From Syntrophobacteraceae bacterium (GTDB taxonomy: Bacteria > Desulfobacterota > Syntrophobacteria > Syntrophobacterales > Syntrophobacteraceae): a stretch of 46,491 nt of DNA. The position numbers and the translations under genes are program-made. Positions 1 to 8,840 of the stretch are shown here, piece by piece (within the stretch, counting starts at the first letter, position 1; each line of letters starts with the position of its first letter). The notes under the pieces are model-generated. The model was not told the origin of the DNA. It worked only from the letters and a program-made list of their open reading frames with translations, and ran no database searches. The stretch covers positions 1-46,491 of the forward strand of contig JALOOX010000058.1 of assembly GCA_025454175.1 (NCBI GenBank). Reading direction: 5' to 3'.

Positions 1-39
1 AGCCGGATGCGGGAGATCCGCCAGTCCGGTTCGGAGGGA

Positions 40-67
40 GGGGCGGCGCAAGTCAATGCGCCGTCCC
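40..67. repeat. Stem-loop 3' of pyrF
   Basis: Two 11-base arms (40-50 and 57-67) pair with one G-T wobble around a 6-base loop. No T-run follows on either strand, so it is a weak candidate for an intrinsic terminator and may be a dispersed palindromic element. It lies downstream of the pyrF stop codon, which is on the minus strand. Confidence 0.45.
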
Positions 68-89
68 TACCCCTATCGTTCCGGAGGCA

Positions 90-105
90 TTGTCGGACAG
101 CCTCC
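90..105. repeat. 16-base repeat, copy 1 (inverted copy at 27923-27938)
   Basis: The 16 bases TTGTCGGACAGCCTCC touch the last base of the pyrF stop codon. They recur exactly, in the opposite orientation, at 27923-27938 after the histidine kinase gene. This copy is also internally palindromic, with GGAGGC at 83-88 facing GCCTCC at 100-105. It is probably part of a dispersed intergenic repeat family. Confidence 0.55.
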
Positions 106-824
106 TAGGCGCGCAGGCTTGCCGCAACCTGGCTCTGCATGGCTTCGATGACGGCGATGGGCTCGGCTGCGGTGGTGATGGGTCTTCCCACCACCAGGTA
201 ATCGGCGCCGCCGGCTATGGCGTCTCCCGCCGTGACGATTCGCTTCTGGTCGTCCACCTGGACCTCACGGTTGGCGCCGGGACGAATCCCGGGAGTCACG
301 ATGAGCAGGTTGTCACCCAGCTCGCTCCGGAGTCGCCCGGCCTCGAGGCCGGAGCACACAACCCCGCTGCAGCCGATGCTCAATGCTCTCCGCGCCCTCG
401 AAAGCACCAGGTCCTCGATACTGACGTGAGCTCCGAACATCTCACGCATGTCCTCCTCACCGAAGCTGGTGAGCGCCGTAATGGCCAGAATGCTCAAATC
501 CCCCTTCTCCCGGACGGCAGCCTCCAGGATCGGGTCATTGCCGTGAACGGTGGCGAAGGTGACACCCCGGTCCCTCAGCTGCCTCACGGCCAGACCCACC
601 GTTTCGGGGATATCGAAGAATTTGAGGTCCAGCATCACCTTGTGGCCACGGCTCGTGATGCTGTCCACGATGTGAAACCAGCCCGACATGAACAGCTGCA
701 AGCCCACCTTGAAGAACGTGATATGGCTCTCCACGCGGCGCACCCACTTCATGGCCAGCTTTGGCGATTCAAAATCGAGCGCCAGAATGATGCGCTCGTT
801 CAACGGGATTTCCTTGCGATCCAT
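105..824 (-). CDS. pyrF: Orotidine 5'-phosphate decarboxylase
   Basis: This enzyme decarboxylates OMP to UMP, the last step of de novo pyrimidine synthesis, in the cytoplasm. The 239-residue product has the usual family length. Visible signatures are LALDF near the N-terminus, FFKVGLQLF, the catalytic DLKFFDIP (the Asp-x-Lys-x-x-x-Asp array) and the phosphate-loop PGIRPG. The start at 824 was chosen over the longer reading frame (to 938) because it begins with MDRKEIPLNERI just before the first beta strand and has a purine-rich GGGGAGGGGTGAGG immediately upstream. No other pyr genes are adjacent. It is followed on the same strand, upstream in gene order, by a receiver-domain gene about 120 bases away. 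Confidence 0.95.
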   Translation of the reverse strand: MDRKEIPLNERIILALDFESPKLAMKWVRRVESHITFFKVGLQLFMSGWFHIVDSITSRGHKVMLDLKFFDIPETVGLAVRQLRDRGVTFATVHGNDPILEAAVREKGDLSILAITALTSFGEEDMREMFGAHVSIEDLVLSRARRALSIGCSGVVCSGLEAGRLRSELGDNLLIVTPGIRPGANREVQVDDQKRIVTAGDAIAGGADYLVVGRPITTAAEPIAVIEAMQSQVAASLRA

Positions 825-941
825 CCTCACCCCTCCCCACACACTGGTTTCAGGTCCGACCGAAGCAGCCCCCCATCCCCTTGGCTGAATCAACACCTCC
901 GGATACGGATAGGACTCTTCTATGTGGAGAAGGTCCAAAAA

Positions 942-1346
942 TCAACCCCCCAGTGGCTTTCTCGCGGCCGGACGTTCCAGGGCGGGTGCATGCATGGATC
1001 TCTCGACGGTTTCCGCCAGGGCAGCCATATCGAAGGGCTTTTCGAGAATGGTCGTGCAAAACCGGGTGAGAGGGTTGATGTTGTGTCCCGATGCCCTTCC
1101 CTCAGTCATCATGATCACCGGGGGTCGCCGACAGCACTCTTCGATGCATCGGATGAGCTCACCCGAATCGGGCAGCACGGTGGCGTCGTCTGTGATGATC
1201 AGGTCGATGGCCGAGTCGCCCGCCCGCAGAAGGCTCAGGGCTTCCCCCGCATTGGTTGCGGCGACGACTCCGTATCCCTTAATCCTCAGACCCCGGGCAA
1301 GGGTATCGATGTGAGAGGTCTGGTTATCCAGCACGAGAATGCGCAT
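942..1346 (-). CDS. Stand-alone response-regulator receiver domain protein
   Basis: The 134-residue protein is essentially one receiver (CheY-like) domain. It starts MRILVLDNQ, where a DN pair replaces the usual acidic pair. A likely phosphoacceptor Asp lies in DLIITDDA, the switch Thr in VIMMTEG, and the conserved Lys in ILEKPF. There is no DNA-binding or enzymatic output domain, so it would act by protein contact or as a phosphate sink. The start at 1346 is preceded by GCGGGAGAG. A longer in-frame start at 1433 would add 29 residues that do not resemble the fold. No cognate kinase is adjacent. The gene lies between pyrF and a PilZ-like gene, all on the minus strand. Confidence 0.82.
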   Translation of the reverse strand: MRILVLDNQTSHIDTLARGLRIKGYGVVAATNAGEALSLLRAGDSAIDLIITDDATVLPDSGELIRCIEECCRRPPVIMMTEGRASGHNINPLTRFCTTILEKPFDMAALAETVERSMHAPALERPAARKPLGG

Positions 1347-1438
1347 GGGAGCTCTCCCGCAATGGAGATCACATGGAAGGATACCTTGGGATCCCCGACA
1401 CTCGAAGCTGGGCAGATGCGGCCCCTCGTGCATCCGGG

Positions 1439-1909
1439 CTAGACCGCCTGCTCACTCCGGTGCATCAGTGAAAAGAAGCCTCTAGCCTTGATGTGCTCGA
1501 TCTCTCGACCGGCCTGAGGTTTGGGGGCAGTCTCCCTCGTGCGGGTCATGTCCCTTACCTTCCGCAGATACTCGCTCTTCAGGAATTCCCAGAGAAGCTT
1601 CTCCTGATCCGCCGTGAGGTGCCCGAGCTCAAGCTCACAACGTCTGATTACCAGTGTGGTCAAGGGGCTTTCCGACGCCATGAGCCTGTCCTCGACGAGG
1701 AGGCAGGGAATTCCCATGAGCTGGAGTCCATCGTTCGACGAAAACAGATGGACCGTCACCTGGTCGGGGTGGTCCTCACCAAAGTCGATGTATTCATAGA
1801 CCACCCGGCGAGTGCCTAACCGGGTGACCTGTCCCACCACGGTGAATCCAGGACCATGGGCGTGAAGAAACAGTGGGTCTTTTCGGTTGGCTCCTTGATG
1901 CGTTCTCAT
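1439..1909 (-). CDS. PilZ-like domain protein, degenerate
   Basis: The 156-residue protein resembles the PilZ domains common in Desulfobacterota in its second half. Features are a beta-rich stretch around VHLFSSNDGLQL and then the typical ending RRCELELGHLTADQEKLLWEFL. The canonical c-di-GMP contacts (RxxxR and D/NxSxxG) are not recognisable; the position of the second motif reads TRLGTRR. Nucleotide binding is therefore doubtful, and it may be a structural PilZ relative. GGAGG lies about nine bases before the ATG at 1909. It is 92 bases upstream of the receiver gene on the same strand, which would fit a small signalling unit, but this is inference. Confidence 0.6.
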   Translation of the reverse strand: MRTHQGANRKDPLFLHAHGPGFTVVGQVTRLGTRRVVYEYIDFGEDHPDQVTVHLFSSNDGLQLMGIPCLLVEDRLMASESPLTTLVIRRCELELGHLTADQEKLLWEFLKSEYLRKVRDMTRTRETAPKPQAGREIEHIKARGFFSLMHRSEQAV

Positions 1910-2505
1910 CTCTGTGTTCCTCCTTCTCTCGGCAAGGCGGGATTGCTGTCCCGCCGATCAGCCCGCGGACAACTTCGGATCGATGAATGACGATGTGAGG
2001 ACTGGCCTAGAGCAGCGGACGTGCCAGAGAAGCCTGTTCCCGGCGAACAACCGCGCAAACCCTTGAGCTGCAAGGCGTGGAGGTCCTGCAAGAGACAGGG
2101 AGGCTGGCCGCGATGGTGTGGGCCATGCTTGCCCGTCGCATCATTTTGAATGCACCATATGAGAGTATTTTTAATGGTTTCAATCAAATGGCGAGAACAG
2201 CGCCATTCTGAACCGGTTCAAAATGAAACGACTCAATGCAAACACTCAAGAAGACAGGTTTTTTTGGGGGCCGTATTCCATCCTGGATGTTTCACGCCTT
2301 CCAAAGTCACATGGCCATGGGGGCACTCCGCTCGGTGGCGGATCAGGGCAAAGTGACATGGGCAGGCCACCTGGAGCGAGCGGGCTCTTCCTCTGGCCGT
2401 TTGGCATGGAAGGTGCCTGATACGGGTAGAAGGCCAAAGGCAGGGGGATCGTCCCAGCTCATCCCGAGATCGAATCAAAAGGCGGTTTCGTACAAGGGGG
2501 GAATC
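1910..2505. other. Intergenic gap between divergent genes
   Basis: About 600 bases separate the minus-strand PilZ-like gene from the plus-strand cupin gene. Open frames are present but none has a credible start or protein-like composition. A candidate promoter is listed separately near 2146-2175. The remainder shows short imperfect repeats around CATGGCC and CATGGGC but nothing I can name. Confidence 0.5.
2146..2175 (+). promoter_or_regulatory. Candidate sigma-70 type promoter
   Basis: TTGAAT (2146-2151) is followed after 18 bases by TTTAAT (2170-2175), four and five matches to the consensus hexamers. The surrounding 40 bases are AT-rich compared with the region. It points toward the cupin gene but lies about 330 bases upstream, so the assignment is tentative. 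Confidence 0.3.
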
Positions 2506-2832
2506 ATGGAAATGAAGAACCTATTCGAATGTTGCGGTCTGGCGGGAACACCTCACAATTCCTGCATGATCTACGATGCGCCGAACCTGAAGGTTCTGAA
2601 CGTGAAGTTGGACCGGGGGCAGCACCTTTTACTTTATTCGGATCGCATGGAAGGCACCCTGAGCCTGGTGGCCATGGAAGGCCATGGCGAATTCATCGAT
2701 TTCGAATCCAGGAGGACAGTGCTCAAGGCCGGAGACATTGTCATCTCACAGGTGGGTGAGCCTCACGGACTCACAGCCAAAACCGACCTGAGGCTGCTGG
2801 TGACTTTCACTCCTCGGATTTCCCGCCCTTGA
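2506..2832 (+). CDS. Small cupin-fold protein
   Basis: The 108-residue product looks like a single conserved cupin barrel: a hydrophobic strand containing KVLNVKLDRGQHL, a middle EGTLSLVAMEGHGEF, then LKAGDIVISQVGEPHGLTA, which resembles cupin motif 2 with its His. The first metal motif is incomplete, so catalytic activity is uncertain and a sensing or sugar-binding role is possible. The start at 2506 is preceded by AAGGGGGGAATC, a strong ribosome site. An upstream in-frame extension to 2236 has no such site and no protein-like character. The 3' end overlaps the convergent zinc-ribbon gene by 26 bases. Confidence 0.72.
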   Translation: MEMKNLFECCGLAGTPHNSCMIYDAPNLKVLNVKLDRGQHLLLYSDRMEGTLSLVAMEGHGEFIDFESRRTVLKAGDIVISQVGEPHGLTAKTDLRLLVTFTPRISRP

Positions 2833-3151
2833 TGAGGTGCAGCCTGACCTTGTTTTCGAGACGGTGCTCCACGTGAGGGGACCGGCATTCATTGCACAGC
2901 AGGGACGGGGAGTAGGCAAGCTCCAGGAGCATGAACGCGGTGGCTTTGATGAAGCCCAGCTCCGCGGGGTTTTCCGGCTGCTCTCCCCATTCCCGAAGCA
3001 TTTCGGTCCTGGCCGCTTCACGGGCCTTGTCTCCCAGTTCCATGGGATCGATGGAAAGCTCCTTGCACCGCTGCTCGATCCTCTTCTGGACGGCGTCCGT
3101 CATCTCTCTCCCGCATTCCGTGCAGAAAAATTTAACCTGTCCAAGCCACAT
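2807..3151 (-). CDS. Small zinc-ribbon-like protein, unknown function
   Basis: The 114-residue protein begins MWLGQVKFFCTECG and has a second pair of cysteines in LLCNECRSPH near residue 90, together suggesting a four-Cys zinc site formed from distant CxxC pairs. The middle is helical and charged, with KRIEQRCKELSIDP. No enzyme motif is visible. GGGAGG precedes the ATG at 3151, whereas the longer frame to 3313 lacks a comparable site. It overlaps the convergent cupin gene by 26 bases. I do not recognise a named family. Confidence 0.65.
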   Translation of the reverse strand: MWLGQVKFFCTECGREMTDAVQKRIEQRCKELSIDPMELGDKAREAARTEMLREWGEQPENPAELGFIKATAFMLLELAYSPSLLCNECRSPHVEHRLENKVRLHLIKGGKSEE

Positions 3152-3593
3152 GGCATCCTCCCTAAACCCGATTGCGCGTCTCGTGCCGCCGCGCCCAGCC
3201 ACACTCGAGATGAATCGAACCGCGTCTCTCACTCTTGATAAAACAGTCAACCACAACCGGGCCGACCCTGCAAGTCGAAGTCTCTCTCCGGATATCGCTT
3301 TTGGCGTCGGCACGTCTGGAGAAGACGAGGACGGTGAGCCCGCTTCTCAATGAAAACGGAAAGCTCCTCGAAAGTCACCTTGGCTTCCTCCCTCTCATGA
3401 TATTATTGCGCCGGAACTGCTCCCAGCATACACACCAACCTCAACAGATCGAAAGCTCAAACGACCAATCCTGCTCCGAGCCAACAAAAAGGTTGTCGGG
3501 CCGCTGATAATCTTGCAGACTTGCAGGAGATCTGCTCCTCTTCCCATCGAATCTCATGGTCAAACCCACCTGGCGGCCAGAAAGGGGGAGAAA
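3152..3593. other. Intergenic gap between divergent genes
   Basis: About 440 bases lie between the zinc-ribbon gene (minus) and the DUF362 gene (plus). Reading frames here are short and unconvincing. I see no clear hairpin, promoter or repeat. The gap marks the left edge of the accessory region that continues to about 17.2 kb. Confidence 0.45.
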
Positions 3594-4169
3594 ATGGCAA
3601 TCCATCGCATTGCTCTCGTGAGCACCACCGACCGAAAACACGGAGTCAAGGCCTCCATCGAAGCCCTGCAAGTCAACCCGGTCGAAGGGAAAGACGTCCT
3701 CATCAAGCCGAATTTCAACACGGCCGATCTCTGCCCGGGCTCAACGCATAACGATACTCTGGTCGCCCTGGTGGACGAGCTCTGGGCAATGGGCGCCAAG
3801 TCTGTCAGTTTGGGAGAGTGGAGCTACCCCTTGACCGCCGAAGTTATGGAGGAGAAGGGGATCATTCCCCTCATGCAGGAAAGAGACGTTCGGATCATCG
3901 ATTTCGATCAGCTCCCCAAGTCCGATTGGATTGAGCTCAAGCCCGCAGACAGCCACTGGTCCAATGGATTCCGGATTGCCCTTCCCATCCTTGAATCGGA
4001 GTGTCTGGTTTCCACCTGCTGCCTCAAAACCCACCATCATCGCCAACCGAAATCGACTTGTTTTCGTCGGATGAAACCAGCCAGGAATTCTGCGAGACCG
4101 TTCGATGCGTCCTCGCAAAAGTATAGGGGCAAGGTTGGGTCCGCTGATATGCTTGCTCTGCAGGTGTAG
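3594..4169 (+). pseudogene. DUF362 family protein, C-terminally truncated or chimeric
   Basis: The first 145 or so residues read as a normal DUF362 domain: MAIHRIALVSTTDRKHG, GKDVLIKPNFNTAD, then the GAKSVSLGEWS and DVRIIDFD strands, ending in CLVSTCCLKTH. In intact members this Lys-Thr-His is followed by a further 100 or more residues with a conserved Gly-rich segment. Here it is followed by about 45 basic, low-complexity residues unlike the family. In the next frame, 4052-4126 reads as a plausible protein tail (DLFSSDETSQEFCETV, then a stop). This suggests a deletion or recombination junction close to 4030. The ribosome site AAAGGGGGAG supports the start at 3594. The function of DUF362 is poorly defined; some members are linked to Fe-S proteins. 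Confidence 0.65.
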
Positions 4170-4183
4170 AGAAAGGATGAGAC

Positions 4184-5998
4184 GTGCCCGACATCCCAAA
4201 ACTGCTGCTAACCATAGTGCTCACGATCTTCTGCTCTATTCAGGCCCAACCATCAGCAGCTGGCCCATTCATCCGTGTCATGGAAGATGGGGGCAAATGG
4301 TGGTTCGAGGATGGCCAGGGACAGAGGTTTTTTTCATTAGGGGTGAACTGCGTTGGGGGATGCTTTGGGCACGCGGAAGATTCGGCAATGGAGGCTTCGA
4401 GGAAACAGCGGATCGTCAACCATCTAAAAGATCATGGCTTCAACACGGCGGCAAGCTGGAGCAGCCCCTCGGTTTGGGATCAGTTTTATTTCTCGGATCA
4501 GATTTACCCAGGATTCAAGGAAGATTCCGATGACGCATTTGATGATCTCCTCTGGAAAGAGCGGTTCGAGCCATGCATCAGGGAGGAGGTGAAACCGTTT
4601 CTCGGGAGAGAGAACTTCATCGGCTACTTCATCGACAACGAACCCAGGTGGAATGCGCCTGAGATATTCAAGTTCTACGTGAGTCTTCCCGGAGAGAGGC
4701 CTGGAAGCAAAGCTTTCATCTCATTCCTCGAATCTTTCTACCAGGGGGACATCAACAGGCTCAACAACGAGTGGGGCACATCCTACCAGGGATTCGGTAA
4801 CATCCCCGGCTCATCTCCCGTGAGGGTACATTCCGCTGCAATGGAAAGGGGAATCCTCAGAGCCTGGAGAAATGAGGTGGCGAAAACCTACTATGGTCGA
4901 TATACGGCCCTCCTGCGCTCGCTCGATCCCCACCACCTGATCCTCGGCGTCCGTTACAGGGGCATCCCCGACATGGACCTCCTTGGAGCCCTCTCGCCCT
5001 ACTTCGATGTCAATTCCATCAACGCGTACAATCGCTATGGAGCCCTCAAGCCCGAGTTTGGAGCCCTTTACAAAGCGTCGGGGAAGCCGCTCATGATAAC
5101 CGAGTTTTCCTTTTCGGGCTTTCCGGAGCCAGGGTACAGGTCGATGCTGAACATCGATGTCTACAGTCAGGAAAACCGGGGGATAGGCTACAAGAAATAT
5201 GTTCTTGAGGCTGCCCGCGCTCCTTTCATGGTTGGGATGCACTGGTTTTTCTGGATGGACTACCCAAAGCAGGATGAGGCGGAAGGAGGCTTCCTTCCTG
5301 ACGAGAATGTGGGGCTGGTCACGTGCGACGAATCCAGGACTTATGAAGAGCTTGCTGCATGGATCAAGCGGACCAACCGGGAAGTCCATTTGGCCCACGG
5401 CGCCGCTCAGGTGAAGGAGCACCCCAAAACAGAGCTGCCGAAGACCTCCCTCAGGAGGTTCGCTCCAGAGCTCGATGGAAACGTGTCGGACTGGCCTGGA
5501 GAAACCGCCCTTAAGCCCTCCACGATCATGTCACTTCGAGATGATGCAGTCCTCGACCACACCTACTTCATCTCCTATGACGCAGATTCCCTCTATGTGG
5601 CTGGGGACGTCTCCGATTCCCACCTCGAGAATCCCGGCGGTGAGTGGTATTGGACAGGGGACTCCCTCTTCCTTCACCTCAGTCCCGAGGAGCCTGAGGG
5701 AACCGATGCCTCCAGGGATATGACCGTCTTCATATACCCTGTTGGAAATGGACCCTCCAAGACTGAACCGTTGGTTGTTCGCTGGCGCGGCCATGATGAA
5801 TCGATGGTGATCCCTGCCATTATAGCCAAACACAGCAAGACTGGAGGACTTGGAATCGAGGCAAGGATCCCTTGGGCCTGGCTGGAAGGCTTTGGCCCCC
5901 GGCACCCAGGCCCTTGGAAGGTGCAATTGGGATATCAGAACGCAAATGAGATCTGTCAGGCTTACTGGGCGGGTGTCGTTCACTTTCAATCCCAGTGA
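4184..5998 (+). CDS. Secreted agarase-like glycoside hydrolase with C-terminal carbohydrate-binding domain
   Basis: The 604-residue protein starts with a GTG preceded by AAGGATGA. Residues 1-26 form a signal peptide (MPDIPKLLLTIVLTIFCSIQ, then a likely cleavage after SAA). Residues 30-400 resemble the beta-agarase-like (beta/alpha)8 hydrolases: KWWFEDGQGQRFFSLGVNCV is their typical opening, E153 in IDNEPRW is the likely acid/base and E307 in MITEFSF the likely nucleophile. After a linker, residues 425-604 form a beta-rich module beginning LDGNVSDWPG, like CBM9/DOMON-type sugar-binding domains. The substrate cannot be deduced; a galactan or other algal or plant polysaccharide is possible. It would act outside the cytoplasmic membrane. 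A second (broken) hydrolase follows about 190 bases downstream. Confidence 0.78.
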   Translation: MPDIPKLLLTIVLTIFCSIQAQPSAAGPFIRVMEDGGKWWFEDGQGQRFFSLGVNCVGGCFGHAEDSAMEASRKQRIVNHLKDHGFNTAASWSSPSVWDQFYFSDQIYPGFKEDSDDAFDDLLWKERFEPCIREEVKPFLGRENFIGYFIDNEPRWNAPEIFKFYVSLPGERPGSKAFISFLESFYQGDINRLNNEWGTSYQGFGNIPGSSPVRVHSAAMERGILRAWRNEVAKTYYGRYTALLRSLDPHHLILGVRYRGIPDMDLLGALSPYFDVNSINAYNRYGALKPEFGALYKASGKPLMITEFSFSGFPEPGYRSMLNIDVYSQENRGIGYKKYVLEAARAPFMVGMHWFFWMDYPKQDEAEGGFLPDENVGLVTCDESRTYEELAAWIKRTNREVHLAHGAAQVKEHPKTELPKTSLRRFAPELDGNVSDWPGETALKPSTIMSLRDDAVLDHTYFISYDADSLYVAGDVSDSHLENPGGEWYWTGDSLFLHLSPEEPEGTDASRDMTVFIYPVGNGPSKTEPLVVRWRGHDESMVIPAIIAKHSKTGGLGIEARIPWAWLEGFGPRHPGPWKVQLGYQNANEICQAYWAGVVHFQSQ

Positions 5999-6184
5999 GG
6001 AGTGATCTGGGAGCAGTGAAGCGAGTGCCGCTGAAGAGGTGAATCCAGGCAAAAAAGGAGGCGCGGGCTAATGACACAATGAACTGCCTCGGTTGAGGCT
6101 GGATGAGATGGCCGGAACATGATGATCTGCAAATGCGGGCAAGGATCAAGCGGGCGTTCTTTGCCCCGAGGAAAGGAGTCTGCA

Positions 6185-7198
6185 ATGAGCCGATTATCAC
6201 CCAAGGTTGTGGCCTATCTGGTGGCGGTGTTGTTTCTTGCGGCAATGTGGGAAGACCCTGCACAGGCAGAAACCTATACCCTGACCGTGGCCGGCAGCTC
6301 GGATGGTGTGACTGAACGCAGCATCGGGGCCACCGAGGGGTGTGCTGATTTCAACATTGATGATTTGACGGACATCGGACTGCGCAATTACCGAATCTGG
6401 CTGGGCATGAGCCGCCTTGAGCCCGAAGATGATGATGGGGTGTATGGTTTCCCCATGATTGATGAGATAAAGAAGAGAGCAAGGGAGGACTTGAGCAGGG
6501 ACCCGGATATCATCAATTGGGGTGCCTGGGATCATCAACTTCGCCGAACTGATTCATACCATTGGTCTTCCGGTTGTTCACCCTCTGCAACAGTCAGCCT
6601 CCTCGACATGCTGACGGCTTTACGGGACAAACAGATCGTGGCAGTGGTCACCTTACGCAACGTCGATGACAATGGCGAGCCAGCATGGGCCACACAGTTG
6701 AATCCACCGAAAACGCCAGAAGGCTGGAGCGAGTGGTGGGAGCACGTGTTCGCCACGGTGTATTGGCTGAAGGTGAAGAACGGACTCGAGGTTCACGACT
6801 GGCAGGTGCACAACGAGCCTGACAGCGGCGTCAAGCAAGGATGGGGAGGCACGTTTGCAGACTATACTGAATTCGTACGCAAAACCCGCGATGCGATCCA
6901 GTTTGTCTACGACACATATCCATATCTTGCAGGTAAAACCTTCCGCCTTTATGCGCCGGTAACAACGGGCGTGAATTCCTGGGTGGAGCAGTCCATACTC
7001 CAGAACGACCACGTCATCGATGTGGTGGACTGGCATAACTACAGCAGTTCACATTACGCAGGTGCAGTCCAGGTCAATGAGTGGATTGACAAGTACGACA
7101 GCGATCGGAAAGATGAGGGCACCTACATCTCCGAGTGGGGCTCCTATCGCAGCGCCTATGGTTTCAGTAATCCCTCAAACAGGGCAAAAACTATCTAG
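6185..7198 (+). pseudogene. GH39-like secreted glycoside hydrolase, 3'-truncated
   Basis: The 337-residue reading frame starts at an ATG preceded by AAAGGAG and has a signal peptide ending near AQAE. The catalytic domain follows: YRIWLGMSRLEP, then E211 in WQVHNEPDS (acid/base) and E317 in YISEWGSYRSAY (nucleophile). These are clan GH-A signatures closest in pattern to GH39. Normal members continue for more than 80 residues after the nucleophile, but here the frame stops 20 residues later. The next frame, from 7171, carries an Ig-like domain normally found C-terminal to such enzymes. A deletion with frame change around 7165-7198 is the simplest explanation, so the gene is probably inactive. 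Confidence 0.65.
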
Positions 7199-7455
7199 CA
7201 TCAGCCACCGTGAGCATTGCTGACACCAACGGCAATCCTGTACCCGGAGCCACCGTGAAGGGGACATTTTCCGGTGCGACCAGCGATATTGTCGGTGGAG
7301 TGACCGATGGCAGTGGGCAGATCAGCCTGAATTCGTCAAGCACGAGGCAAACCCCAAAATGGTCCTTCTGCGTGATGGATGTCACCACTCGAACAGGCTG
7401 GATCCATGAGCCATCCAGCAATGTGGAAACCTGCGACAGCATTCCCAAGCAGTGA
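7171..7455 (+). pseudogene. Out-of-frame Ig-like domain fragment of the preceding hydrolase
   Basis: This frame opens only after a stop at 7168-7170. It reads KQGKNYLA, then SATVSIADTNGNPVPGATVK and GTFSGATSD, ending in SSNVETCDSI. This is the familiar bacterial Ig-like domain (DxxGNPVxGATVxGTFSG and a terminal Cys) appended to secreted enzymes. It has no start codon with a ribosome site, although a GTG exists at 7210. It overlaps the end of the hydrolase frame by 28 bases and is best read as the severed C-terminal module of that gene. Confidence 0.6.
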
Positions 7456-7527
7456 CGCTTATTGCTGCCTCTTTCAGTCCATTGATGCTCTTTTGAGGAT
7501 GGCGTTCAGCACGGAAGGGAAGAAGCC

Positions 7528-7815
7528 ATGATCATTCAGATTGTCAAGTTTCAATCGGATCTGGGCCGTGATGAGGTTCTGAAGGTTGCTCGAGAGCGCG
7601 CATCCATGTTTCGAGCAATTCCGGGACTTCTTCAGAAATATTATGTCCATCCTGAGGAACCAGGTCATTATGCGGGAGTATACATATGGGATTCAGTCGA
7701 ATCCTTGAGAGAATTTCGTGCCTCAGAATTGGCTGCCACCATTCCTCATGCATATCATGTGACTGAGCCGCCTGAGATCGAGGTGTATGAGGTCGTCTTC
7801 ACACTTCGAGATTAG
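7528..7815 (+). CDS. YdhR-like / antibiotic-biosynthesis monooxygenase-fold protein
   Basis: The 95-residue protein fits the dimeric alpha/beta ferredoxin-like barrel. MIIQIVKFQSDL is the first strand, a helix follows, then IPGLLQKYYVHPEEPGHYAG and VYIWDSVESLREFRAS, the typical 'presents a strand then a helix at the subunit edge' pattern of YdhR and ABM-type proteins. A GGGAAGAAG ribosome site precedes the ATG. Such proteins are small oxygenases or accessory proteins acting on aromatic compounds, but many are uncharacterised, so no substrate is proposed. It stands alone between the broken hydrolase and the EamA exporter. Confidence 0.7.
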   Translation: MIIQIVKFQSDLGRDEVLKVARERASMFRAIPGLLQKYYVHPEEPGHYAGVYIWDSVESLREFRASELAATIPHAYHVTEPPEIEVYEVVFTLRD

Positions 7816-7930
7816 ATGAGGCGGGCCTGATCCGAGGATTGCCCTGCAGGGGCTTCCATAGTGTAGGCAGATCGCATCATGGACAAGATCTGAGTCCCCT
7901 TCACAAGAAAGGCATGGAGGAGCTCCTGCT

Positions 7931-8830
7931 GTGCAACCGGCTGGCCCATTGCACCGATGCTTCAGCCCTTACCTTGCAGCCGTCGCTGCAGCTTGCCTGA
8001 TGGGGTTACTGGGTGTCTTTGTCAGGAATATTTCATTCTGTGGTGAGGTGATTGCCTTTGCGAGATTTGCCTTGGGGTTTTTATTCCTCATTTGTGCTTC
8101 GTTCCGCCGGGCTCATTTTCGCGAACTGACGCATCATCTTTCGATCTACCCGGTTCTTAGTGGTGTCTTTCTGGCATTTTGTGCCCTTTTTTATGTCAAA
8201 GCCATCAAGCTTACGAGTTTGGCCAATGCTGCCTTTCTGCTCTACCTCGGTCCATTGGTTGCTGTCATCATGTCTTCCTTTCTGCTCGGCGAAAGGATGA
8301 ATTGGATCAACAGACTGCTCGTGCTGTCTGCATTCAGTGGCAGTGCATTGCTCATCGGGCTTGATCTCACTTCCAGCAAGCCAGTTTCCCTTGGAAATAT
8401 CTACGCTGCAGTGTCATCAATCCTCTACGCGCTTTTCATTGTTATGAACCGAATGGCTCCCGCCAAAATCTCACCGACAACGCGATCCTTCTACCAGCTT
8501 CTGTCTGCCGCACTTGTTCTTGTCCCTTTCGCATATATTGGCTCTGGAGGCGTCACGAGATTCTATGCAGACGTATACTGGCTGGTAGCCATGGGATTTT
8601 TTCAAGGCTTTCTCTCAGTTACCCTGATGATTTTTTCCATCGAGTATCTTAAAGTCTTCCAATTCAGTACAATTGTATATTTGGAGCCCGTTGTCGCTGC
8701 AGCGGCAGGCGCTCTCCTTTATGACGAAGATATGACGCTTCGACAATTTCTCGGAGGATTTATGATTGTGAGCAGTGGCATTGCTCAGATTCTTTTCTCC
8801 ACCAGATCCGACATGAAAGTCGGCAACTGA
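7931..8830 (+). CDS. EamA/DMT-superfamily transporter
   Basis: The 299-residue membrane protein has about ten hydrophobic segments in two EamA repeats (roughly residues 13-145 and 155-290), starting with YLAAVAAACLMGLLGVFV. Members of this drug/metabolite transporter superfamily export or import small metabolites such as amino acids. The GTG start at 7931 has GGAGGAG about nine bases upstream. The stop is only 10 bases before the proline racemase-family gene, so the two are probably cotranscribed. Amino-acid or proline-derivative transport is a reasonable but unproven guess. Confidence 0.85.
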   Translation: MQPAGPLHRCFSPYLAAVAAACLMGLLGVFVRNISFCGEVIAFARFALGFLFLICASFRRAHFRELTHHLSIYPVLSGVFLAFCALFYVKAIKLTSLANAAFLLYLGPLVAVIMSSFLLGERMNWINRLLVLSAFSGSALLIGLDLTSSKPVSLGNIYAAVSSILYALFIVMNRMAPAKISPTTRSFYQLLSAALVLVPFAYIGSGGVTRFYADVYWLVAMGFFQGFLSVTLMIFSIEYLKVFQFSTIVYLEPVVAAAAGALLYDEDMTLRQFLGGFMIVSSGIAQILFSTRSDMKVGN

Positions 8831-8840
8831 GGGATAATCC

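Noticed and set aside
90..1442. 450-residue open frame on the plus strand
   Set aside because: It is antisense to pyrF and the receiver gene; His/Asp/Gly-rich and without motifs.
2236..2505. N-terminal extension of the cupin gene
   Set aside because: No ribosome site, no conserved-looking sequence, and a strong ribosome site exists at the internal ATG 2506.
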